Below are positions 1-7,349 of a stretch of DNA of 10,816 bases, one piece after another (position 1 is the stretch's first letter; every line of letters starts with the position of its first letter). This DNA is from Euperipatoides rowelli (lineage: Eukaryota > Onychophora > Udeonychophora > Euonychophora > Peripatopsidae), in assembly GCA_003024985.2 (NCBI GenBank), contig PXIH01S0005707.1, one strand, 5' to 3'. The position numbers and the translations under genes were made by a program. The notes beneath the pieces were generated by a model that saw only the letters and a program-made list of their open reading frames with translations, was not told the origin of the DNA and ran no database searches.

Positions 1-37
1 TATTCTATGCTAATTAACTTTTTTTGTTTCATTATAG

Positions 38-1077
38 ATATTCAAAACGAAGCAATTTTTGGTGGTCAGTCTCCAGAAATGTGTGGATTGCGCATGATTT
101 GGCTTTCAGAATATATGCGCAAAAATATTATTTTCAAAAAAAAAATGGCAAATATTGTAATTCCTTTGCTCTTTAAATCAAACAACCAAGTGATTCGAAA
201 GATTATTTTACAGGATTTCTTTTTTGATGCTTACGATTCCCAAAATGATTCTAATAATGTGGATTACATTTGCATTGGCAAAGCAATGGATATAGCAGAA
301 ACACATTTAGAGGAAATGTATATACAACAAGGAATATTCCTTAAATTTAAACGAAACGAGCTCTTTGGTGCGGATAGCAATGTCAGTAGAACTATTTATG
401 ATAGCGAATTGGTTGTGGTTAAAGAGGCTATATTGGATAATCAAAATGTGGCAGTAAAGATAATGAAAGATATAAGTTTGTGTGATATATATGAATCAAT
501 TCAATCCCCTGAGCCTGTGACCAAACGTATCATATTAGATAATGAACTCATAGTGTTGCGTCATTTGCAGGGTCATTGTAACATTATAAAATTGTTTACA
601 TCTACACTACCAATCTTGCAACCATTACACATTATTACAGAATATATGGATTCTAATCTGTGGGAATATTTGAATAAACGAAGACAGACTAAAACATTAC
701 TGCAAAATCATTGTCTACTTGATTCTTGTCGCCAAATATGTAGTGCAATTAAATTCTGTGGTGAAAAAGGAATAATTCATAGAGATCTTTGTTCTCGAAA
801 TATTTTGGTGAAAATGCAAGGATTACAATTGGAATGTAAACTATCAGGATTTGGATTAGCAAAATTTAATCCTTATGGCACATCCGAATTTTCGGAAAAT
901 GAAGGTAACAAGAATGACGCCTTGCTTGTTAGACATATTCCTCCAGAATCTTTCTATAAAAATCTTTTTTCAACGAAATCTGATATATGGATGTTTGGTC
1001 TGGTGATGTTTGAAATTCTCACTTATGGAAGTGTTCCTTTCCCTGAAATAAAAGAAACTCATAAACTTCATGAAAGG
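38..1077 (+). CDS. Tyrosine-kinase-like exon, probable pseudokinase (partial gene)
   Basis: One exon reading through in frame, encoding most of a protein kinase domain. Seen: VAVK with the beta-3 lysine (457-459), a candidate helix-C glutamate (544-546), catalytic loop HRDLCSRNIL with HRD at 778-786 and its Asn at 799-801, PPE at 940-948, and SDIWMFG ending in ILTYGSVPF. HRDL-x-x-RN and PPES are the tyrosine-kinase forms. DFG is replaced by GFG: the codon at 847-849 is GGA, not Asp. The glycine-rich loop (about 367-390) is also degenerate. Loss of both suggests a pseudokinase acting by binding rather than phosphate transfer (inference). About 110 residues before the domain are not recognised; no signal peptide or membrane segment is evident. 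The start is a splice acceptor, with branch-like TAATTAAC, a T-rich tract and ATTATAG ending at 37. The end is donor AAAGG/GTAAGA at 1077/1078, phase 0. Upstream exons and the end of the kinase C-lobe are missing. Confidence 0.85.
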
Positions 1078-1136
1078 GTAAGATAAAAATGAATAAAAAA
1101 AGATAAATATAATACTAGAATTTAGAAACAAATATT

Positions 1137-1264
1137 AATTATTAAGATAGAAATTATTTGTGTATTTTAACCAACTTTATTTATATGAAATTTAAAAAAA
1201 AATTATTAAGATAGAAATTATTTTTTTATTTTAACCAACTTTATTTATATGAAATTTAAAAAAA
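1137..1264. repeat. 64-bp tandem duplication in the kinase intron
   Basis: Two adjacent 64-bp units, 1137-1200 and 1201-1264, both begin AATTATTAAGATAGAAATTA and end in GAAATTT plus an A run. They differ at two bases (TTTGTGT versus TTTTTTT near 1160 and 1224). The near identity points to a recent duplication inside the intron that follows the kinase-like exon. No function is suggested. Confidence 0.9.
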
Positions 1265-1385
1265 AAATATAAAGCTTAATATTATTTTGCTCTTTAGATA
1301 TTTCATGAATTTATATACTGTCATAATTTCAGTTGTATAGGCTTAATTTATTTTTTTAATTTATTTATTTTTCTTTTATAGGCAG

Positions 1386-1496
1386 CCTTTTGATTATGAG
1401 AGTACGAGGTCTAATCATTCCAACAGTCACGTGCAAGCTATGCTTAATCGTTACAAGTATTATAGCAAACTTTCATCACCTAAGGATGATACTCTG
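1386..1496 (+). CDS. Candidate second exon of the kinase-like gene
   Basis: A T-rich tract ends in TTTTATAGGCAG. If the second AG (1384-1385) is the acceptor, the exon opens in phase 0, matching the preceding exon's donor, and reads PFDYESTRSNHSNSHVQAML and onward without a stop to a weak donor-like GTTTGT at 1497. If that donor is not used, the frame stops at TAA 1515-1517 and this could be a last exon. Using the first AG (1380-1381) in phase 0 hits a stop at once. The peptide does not look like helices G-I of a kinase: it lacks the usual C-W and R-P-x-F motifs expected at this point. It may be a diverged tail, part of another isoform, or a chance open frame. Only the splice-phase agreement and the more balanced base composition support it. 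Confidence 0.35.
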
Positions 1497-1517
1497 GTTT
1501 GTTATATAGACTATTAA

Positions 1518-2014
1518 ACATATTATAGTTATAGTATATAATTACACACTAATATCAGATAAATTAAATTTAACCTAAATACATTATATGTATTTAGATT
1601 AAAATATTTTTATAGTGAGGAGGATCTAAGCTTATTTTATTAAATTCTTAAAATAACATTGTTTAGTGATATAAAGTAATAATAGTCGCCAGTATTGTGA
1701 AACTTAGAGTATATAGGCTTCCGTAATTCATTTAAAGCTTACACAAAATGGATTTTTTTTTGTATGATTTAAATTTAAAGAAAATTATTCAAAAATAAAA
1801 ATTCCACCTAGTTAAACCACTCTACTTCCCCCCCCCCTTCAATCCAAAAAAAAAAGTTATTAAAAAATGAAAGTAGTGCATAGGTCAGAGGTTATATGAA
1901 GACATTTAAAAAGTCATTGCATTTGAGAGTATTCTGTTGATGGCATTATTAGTAAACAAAAAAATCTTTAGCTTTCAAAGATAACAAACTTAGCCGGGAG
2001 TATACTTTCACCAT
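1518..2014. other. AT-rich stretch, no gene seen
   Basis: Nothing coding is recognisable here. The stretch holds a strong palindrome at 1569-1603 (listed separately), a run of ten C near 1829-1838, and many A/T runs. It separates the kinase-like gene from the left transposon-like copy. Confidence 0.6.
1569..1603. repeat. Short perfect-core palindrome
   Basis: Arms 1569-1584 and 1588-1603 pair at 15 of 16 positions around a 3-base loop. The core CTAAATACAT/ATGTATTTAG is a perfect 10-bp match, followed outward by one C-A mismatch and five more pairs. It could be a remnant of a small inverted-repeat element or a transcript hairpin; in AT-rich DNA, chance is a real alternative. Confidence 0.6.
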
Positions 2015-2042
2015 AGGGAAAGTGGGGGAGGGGGATACCGTG
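2015..2042 (+). repeat. G-rich motif ending ATACCGTG, left member of an inverted pair
   Basis: A G-rich block (AGGG-AAGTGGGG-GG-ATACCGTG) stands out from its AT-rich surroundings. A similar block in opposite orientation lies at 5013-5036. The pair brackets the left nuclease-like/CXC copy and could be remnants of terminal inverted repeats. The match is imperfect and gapped. Confidence 0.45.
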
Positions 2043-2196
2043 CACCTAAGCAAGATTAGTTATTGTGGCAAAATAGTTAAAGTTAAGATAAATGTTTATA
2101 CATAAAAATGATCCTTAGTTATCCTACTTTTAAATGTATTTTATTATTATTATTAAGCTGGATTTTATTGAATAAAACAGCATATCATACAACTTN

Positions 2197-3905
2197 TGCC
2201 ATTGGCCTGTAATGATGTCATCAAAATAGCAGTCACAATTAAAATTGATATTTTTGAACCACCACTACTTTTTATAGTTATTTTTCCTGTCCATAGCTTA
2301 TTTTCACACAAGTTTCAGTTGAACATTCTATTGCAATAATATGAAATTGAAAAGATGCAAATTCCTCATATATGAATAAATAGGTGGCCAATTTGGTTGC
2401 CAAAAGTCAAAAAATTAGCCTTTCAGCTAAATGGTCATATTACAATCATATTACAAATACCCTAATATGTTTTTTTGGATATAGAATTCGGTGGTGGCAC
2501 CAAAATAGTGTTAGATAATTCCAGAAATAACAATAATCTTTTTGATAAATAGTATATTCTATTTTACACAATTAGGAATTACACCTGAAAAATGAATTAC
2601 AGCTAACAAGGAATTACAGTTAATATTTTTTTTGATAAATAGGTTGTGAATTAACTAAGTTTCTCCAAAATAAACTTAGGTTTACCAAATTAGTCCTAAC
2701 ACTTCATTCTATCACTGGGAAATGTAATCGTATCCTTTATTAAATCTCATTTTAATGCCCTTATAATTATGAGCATAACTGGGTACACCATAGTCCATTT
2801 CTTTAGCATTTGCATGAAGAGCACTGTTTATTGCAGTCACATGTGATCAGTTTTTCACAGCTTTTTGTGATATCTGGAATGGTTGACCACAGTGGCAGAT
2901 ATCCTTCATCAGATTTTTCCATCCACAAGTGTCTGGTGATGGAGGCTTGAAGTTTTATTTTAGAGAATGCCTCCACATAAGAGCTTGTACAGTAGCTCGC
3001 CCCACATGCTGAAGAAGTGTATTATCATTGGATGGTGTGTGCTCCATGGCCCTATTATTTTTGGTGAACAGAAAATGGCTACAGGCATTGACACTGTTCA
3101 AGTGTGATGTTATATCATAGAACAACAACAAATCTTTGGACTCTATGCATAAGAGACTCATCATCTGAAGATTTGTTTGTCAACAATTTTTCAAAAGCAC
3201 TGTCGAAACTAGGAAGGCCCATTCATACTTTCCAAGCTCCTTTATTACCTATAACACTGAATGCAGAAACAGTATCACATCCTGTGATTGAATGAAAGAT
3301 TGGCAGATTTCTACAGATCTTAGGTAACAGTTGAGAAAGCATATCATGAACAGCAATCAATCTTTGGTGTTTCCCATACCAAAATCAATCCTAAGTTCTT
3401 GAATATTTTCTATTTCTAAAAAACAGATACTGATTAAACAACAACATCTGAATCCACAATATGCATACTGATGCAGTCATGACCAATATCAGATGCATGC
3501 TTCACATGAAGAAGGCAGCCATCTGCTTCTTCATGCCATGATGGTGAAATACTGGTTACATCTCTGTTCTAGCTGAAATAACTTTGTCATCAAGTGTGCA
3601 CACAATCGTCTTTCCTTCATGCTGTTCACCATAAGATGTGTTGCCAAGAAGTGAAATAGATGTTCTTTGTCTCATCTACTCATAGGAACCCATTGTACTT
3701 CCTCAAGATGTTGTGGAGGCATCATAGTATCTGACTTCCTGTTCCTCTTTACTGGAAAGTGTCATCCTTCAGGGATGCATGACTATATCTATCAATCACC
3801 ACATCAATTTGTGTCAAGTTATACAATAACCTATAAATGTATGGCTTGAATATGTTGTTATAGTAGTCTAGAAATGTTTTTGCTTTCATTGGAGTTAATA
3901 AGTGC
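2197..3905 (-). mobile_element. Left arm of a large inverted repeat: decayed transposon-like element
   Basis: This stretch matches the reverse complement of 7349-9001 nearly end to end. Outer ends share TGCCATTGGCCTGTAATGATG (here from 2197; on the other arm ending at 9001). Inner ends share TTATTAACTCCAATGAAAGC. In a roughly 90-base stretch around 2830-2915 aligned by eye, about nine of ten bases agree. The arm carries the broken gene at 2712-3964 and about 500 bp of conserved non-coding sequence beyond its stop. Two such copies close together, each independently broken, suggest a multicopy mobile or amplified family; terminal repeats and target-site duplications were not established. Confidence 0.8.
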
Positions 3906-3964
3906 ACTATTATTGCACCATTTTGTACAGCTGTTATAATGTTTTCGTTGTTAAGTTTGTGTTT
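2712..3964 (-). pseudogene. Broken gene: nuclease-like domain plus C-terminal CXC (tesmin/TSO1-like) domain, left copy
   Basis: Read on the minus strand, pieces in order are: an open stretch of 71 codons (3964-3752) with NGAIIVHLLTPMKAKTF and IDVVIDRYSHASLKD; HEEADGCLLHVKHAS (HEEAD 3521-3535); VDSDVVV (VDSD within 3443-3455); IAVHD; FHSITGCDTVSAF (TGCDT 3271-3285) then GNKGAW; DITSHLNSVNAC and LLQHVGRATVQA (within 2955-3164); PPSPDTCGW; PLWSTIPDI; and a cysteine ladder with Cys codons starting at 2839, 2833, 2821, 2812, 2806, 2785 and 2773, spaced CxCx3Cx2CxCx6Cx3C, as in CXC domains. These match a multicopy invertebrate family I recall. The HEEAD...DSD...GCD...GNK pattern resembles FEN1/XPG-type nucleases (inference). 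Stops at 3749-3751, 3434-3436 and 2803-2805 plus frameshifts show it is dead. Both copies share the C-terminal CAG TGA. Confidence 0.75.
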
Positions 3965-4597
3965 CTAGTGGTTTCAAATTTTTTGTTGTTACTCTCAACA
4001 GGATATGTCCTTGGACATTTGTTTTGGATGCTGTGCATTATTCACGCTGGTTNACATCATGAAGACTCACAAGCATTTTAAAACAGATTTAGGACTCATG
4101 TTAAGTGGGTGTTAAGTTTTGTAACTGAGGAAGGAATCACTTTGAAAGAATTCAACTAGTTTCCATTGGTAGTAGAAAGTTGAGAGCTCAGAAGCTGTTC
4201 TTAAGATTGGAAAAGCATACTCACTTGTATTAAAACAGTGCCAATAATACATTGAACATCACCTAAACAGTACGGAACATTATAATCATGATATTATTTG
4301 AAGAAATAATGTTGAGATCTTCAATTCTTTAATAAAGGTTAGACCAAAGACAAAGACAAAAATAAATGAATTGTAAAGAGATTCTAGTCTATTCTACAAG
4401 ATGTATGTAGCTTCTCCACCTTCCATATCTGAAGGTGGCTGATTGAGAAAGTNTTTTTTTCAACTTTTCCCAATTATTTTGTTTTGTAATAAAATACGCA
4501 TATATTGTCAAAATATCATTTATGAACATGCAATTGTCAGCGACTAAAGAATTTTATCATATTAAGTTGATTTGCAAAGATTAAATATCAAAAAAGG
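3965..4597. other. Inner flank of left copy, decayed
   Basis: No clear gene. The minus strand may hold further decayed N-terminal codons of the nuclease-like/CXC gene, but the frames are too broken to call. A perfect 8-bp hairpin CCACCTTC/GAAGGTGG lies at 4416-4438 with a 7-base loop. Confidence 0.4.
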
Positions 4598-4640
4598 ATA
4601 ATAATAATAATAATAACAATAATAATTACCATAATAATAA
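4598..4640. repeat. (TAA)n-type microsatellite
   Basis: An imperfect ATA/TAA trinucleotide run with interruptions (AACAAT, TTACC). It abuts the 19-bp hairpin that follows at 4639. Confidence 0.9.
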
Positions 4641-4681
4641 CACGCATGGGGTTAAACACACGGTTTAATCCCATTCGTGTT
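4639..4681. repeat. 19-bp stem hairpin with 5-base loop
   Basis: AACACGCATGGGGTTAAAC (4639-4657) faces GTTTAATCCCATTCGTGTT (4663-4681). Seventeen Watson-Crick pairs, one G-U pair (4651/4669) and one mismatch (4645/4675) surround a 5-base loop. The stem is richer in G+C than its surroundings, making chance less likely than for AT palindromes. It may be the whole of a tiny foldback element or a structured RNA. No T run follows closely enough to suggest a terminator. Confidence 0.75.
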
Positions 4682-5827
4682 TTGAATATTAATTTATACG
4701 TAGCAGGCAAATCTTTTATCTTAATGAAGTAAACTATACATGAAAGCATTCTCTACACACTACCGGAATATATTTGACTAAAAAATTATTGAAAAAAAAA
4801 AATTAAGCTAATTCTCTTATTTTCTTAAGCCAAAAAATAACAAGANATATTTGATTTTTCGTTTTTCCACTCTGGCACATTTATAAAAAAAAATTCAAGA
4901 GTCTTTATATCAATTATTGGTACATATTGCAACCAGAACATGGGAGTAATAAATATATTTATTAATTTTATCACGTAATATGAAAAACTTTGATGAGTGG
5001 TATTACCCGCACCACGGTATTCCCCCCACTTCCCCTACTCATTGGCAGTTTTTACACCTGGACAAGTCAGAAAATGCCAACCAGGCCCCCACTTGGAAAT
5101 ATTCAAATGCAATCACCAAAGCACAATAAGCATTTTTTAATTATTTATACTTATTGAATATCTAAACGATCTCACTTAAACACAGTGGCACAATAATATA
5201 GGATTGAATTAGGTAGACAAAATTTAGAGCTCCTCCAACACATCAGCCACATTTTTATTTTTAAAAAATTTGTTTTTATCATTTATAAATGAAATAAATA
5301 CGGTGATATTAATTTCTGTTCCAATTTACATTTTTTGAAATTAAACAATTACTTGAAATTCTATTTCTATTTACTTTCCAGTCATAATTTAAAGATTGAC
5401 TATCCCATTTTTTTTGTTACATTTTCAAAATTCTATTATAATTTTGTAGGATAATAAAACTATTAAAAAAAATCAAATTAATATATTAGAATTGAGTTAA
5501 ATGTTAATAAATTGGACTCAAACTATACTTAAAAACCTATAAATAAATCTTCTATTTAATTTTTTTTTAAACTGCAAGAGGGGGAAAGCCCTCTCTTTTC
5601 ATAATATGCTTCACTTTTTATTGTAAGGGGTGGGGAGGGGCTGAAAAAATGTTTAAATTGGCCTTCTTTAGTTTTGCGGACTCTTCTTTAGTTTGACCGC
5701 TGAGTCCTTTACCTAAATCCACCACTGACCATACTGTCTAAAAAAAGATAAGTTTATAGATATTCATATTATTGAGAGAGAAAAAAATAACTCTGTGTAA
5801 ATTTAAATCCTTGTGGGAGAAGAATAA
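4682..5827. other. AT-rich spacer, no gene seen
   Basis: No coding frame or known element was recognised. The stretch includes the C-rich motif at 5013-5036 (listed separately) and a G-rich patch near 5577-5640 with a small AGAGGG/CCCTCT stem at 5577-5594. The rest is A/T runs. Confidence 0.6.
5013..5036 (-). repeat. C-rich motif, right member of the inverted pair
   Basis: On the minus strand it reads AGGGGAAGTGGGGGG then AATACCGTG, close to 2015-2042 in inverted orientation. The two differ by a few substitutions and a short gap inside the G run. If they are terminal repeats, the bounded unit would be about 3.0 kb and contain the left nuclease-like/CXC copy. Confidence 0.45.
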
Positions 5828-6013
5828 ATACTTAAATTAATACTTAGTGATTTATGTAAAATAATACTTAGTGATTTATGTAAAATAACGGTAGGCGGAA
5901 TCATCAGTAAATATGATGATCCCAGTGATGGTTCTTCATCGCCTTATAAACCTGTTATAAGGGCTGAATGTCAACAAAGACTTGGTTTAAAGTCAAAAGA
6001 AATGGATTTTTAA
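5828..6013 (+). CDS. Possible orphan exon with an in-frame 24-bp duplication
   Basis: This frame is open from just after TAA (5825-5827) to TAA (6011-6013). Its first part contains a perfect 24-bp tandem duplication (5839-5862 and 5863-5886), which keeps frame and repeats the codons for ILSDLCKI. The second part, from about 5897, has a balanced, protein-like composition (SKYDDPSDGSSSPYKP, then a charged tail), unlike the A/T runs on both sides. GGTAG at 5890-5894 could be an acceptor, but its pyrimidine tract is poor. I recognise no family. It could be a last exon of an unseen gene, a transposon remnant, or chance. Confidence 0.3.
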   Translation: MLKLILSDLCKIILSDLCKITVGGIISKYDDPSDGSSSPYKPVIRAECQQRLGLKSKEMDF

Positions 6014-6879
6014 TTTTTTTTTATTATTTATTTTCAAAGACAAATAATAATAAAAAATTAAGAATGCATAAAAAAAAGTTATTTAAAGATAAAGTTAATA
6101 TTCCTGTCCTCCATCTGAGATTATAAAAAAAAACGTTACATATTTTTTTTTGGTCTGAGATAATTTTGATGAGGAAATACTGTAGTCTCTAAACAGGAGG
6201 CTACTGTATATCTTAGTATTTATGATCTAAGTAGAACACTGTTCCGCTTGTAGTAAACTTTGTTTTGATTTTTTTTAAAAACAAATTTGAGAATAATTAC
6301 ACAATGGATGAATTTGATGATGAATCTGTACAAGTATTTAAACAATTAGTCCATATGATTTCGAGCTTTTAGTTGATATAGCGAATCGGCATCATTTGAT
6401 ATTGACTCCCTAAATTGGAAGAACAAGAACATGAGCGGCATTAAAATACAGAATCACACATAATGATATTATTTGGAAAAAGGATTTAAACGTAATATAA
6501 TAATGATTATTTTTGCTTATTTTATTATTTATAATATCAAGTGAACTAGAATAGAACTTCTGGTAAAGTTCCGGCTATTTGTAAAAAAAAAGTGTATACA
6601 ACCATGGTGAATAAAGATAGGTTACTATGTTATGTAACGGGCTTCTTGATTGATGCTAAATTAACTGATCTGACTTTCTACTTTTCTAATTTAAAAAATA
6701 TCTATCTTGCATATCAGTTTTCATATCAGAGTTTTATTTGTATTAAAAATTTACAAAGTAATGTACGGTATATGTTTTTTTTGAAACTGTAACATTCATT
6801 AGTAATTCCATATAGAAATGCTAGCGAGCAGAGTCAATTTTTTTTAAACATGCAAAGTGATTTAACCCAACTAAGCATC
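6014..6879. other. AT-rich spacer with possible transposon crumbs
   Basis: A short frame opens at ATG 6304 (MDEFDDESVQVF) and stops within about 25 codons. A one-base shift near 6350 continues as SPYDFELLVDIANRHH before another stop. This may be the start of a decayed element protein, but I cannot name it. A 66-codon frame at 6592-6792 has only AT-driven composition and is not called. Confidence 0.4.
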
Positions 6880-6931
6880 ATCTTAAGAGCAAAATCACAC
6901 AAACATTAAATAATCATGATGCTCTTAAGAT
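6880..6931. repeat. 12-bp inverted repeat around a 28-base loop
   Basis: ATCTTAAGAGCA (6880-6891) is the exact reverse complement of TGCTCTTAAGAT (6920-6931); both contain CTTAAG. It lies just ahead of the polymerase-like fragment and may mark an element edge, though nothing else supports that. Confidence 0.6.
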
Positions 6932-6941
6932 TAACTTAAAA

Positions 6942-7229
6942 TTGCATTATCTATTTAAAAGAGGTGAGGATACCCATACATTGGTATTCAAAACAAAAAA
7001 CATTTTAATTACTACGGGTATGTCTCTACATCAGAAATTAGAGTCCTTGTTCGCATCTCTCTTGAAAGAGATCGATAATCTCACCCACAAAGGTTCAGGT
7101 TGGGTGTTATCATCCATCTTATTTCTGGAGTTATGTTTGAACCTGTGTGATATTTTAAAAGGTTCATCCTACATCAACATCCTACATCATTATTTTTTAG
7201 AGATGAATTTAATAGAGAATTACGAGTAG
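6942..7229 (+). pseudogene. Fragment resembling the pre-polymerase region of Polinton/Maverick-type family B DNA polymerases
   Basis: A frame of 95 codons. Its middle reads KGSGWVLSSILFLELCLN and is followed by LKGSSYI. I recall the pattern GSGW-x-I-x-L, about fifteen residues, then P-L-x-GSSYI from proteins ahead of the exonuclease/polymerase part of protein-primed family B polymerases in Polintons and relatives. The preceding coiled-coil-like stretch (SLHQKLESLFASLLKEIDN) also fits that family. The usual continuation, an LP segment and then an N-N-D-x-C-F-type motif, is absent: after SSYI there is a 13-base repeat (CATCCTACATCA-type, about 7166-7190) and unrelated sequence. No polymerase motifs are present in the window. 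The ATG start is arbitrary. It lies between the two inverted arms in the same orientation as the right arm, but its frame is not shared with it. Confidence 0.45.
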
Positions 7230-7309
7230 AGAGTAAATATCCCAGTGATATAAATAGAGGGATGTATGCATTATTTATTAATTCTGATGTTATCAGCGAC
7301 AAGTCGTAG
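7201..7309 (+). other. Possible short exon or second open frame after the polymerase-like fragment
   Basis: A different frame from the fragment above is open across this stretch, reading RVESKYPSDINRGMYALF and ending SDKS then TAG at 7307-7309. An acceptor-like CATTATTTTTTAG ends at 7200. The composition is protein-like, but I recognise no family, and the stretch is short enough to be chance. Confidence 0.2.
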
Positions 7310-7349
7310 GTGATACACATGCTCCACTTCTTTCCACGATACCTATAGA

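Noticed and set aside
7-37. ATG at 7 as the start of the kinase-like protein
   Set aside because: It lies in a typical intron end (TAATTAAC, T-rich tract, ATTATAG); the exon starts at 38.
3104-3295. 63-codon plus-strand frame
   Set aside because: It is antisense to the TGCDT/GNKGAW part of the minus-strand broken gene, which has family motifs.
3667-3849. 60-codon plus-strand frame
   Set aside because: Antisense to the IDVVIDRY part of the left broken gene.
6304-6420. Start of a transposase gene (MDEFDDESVQVF, then SPYDFELLVDIA after a frameshift)
   Set aside because: Too short and broken; I could not name a family with confidence, so it is only mentioned in the spacer entry.
6592-6792. 66-codon plus-strand frame as a gene
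   Set aside because: Composition is what AT-rich DNA gives by chance (F, Y, I, L, K, N); no motif and no splice context.
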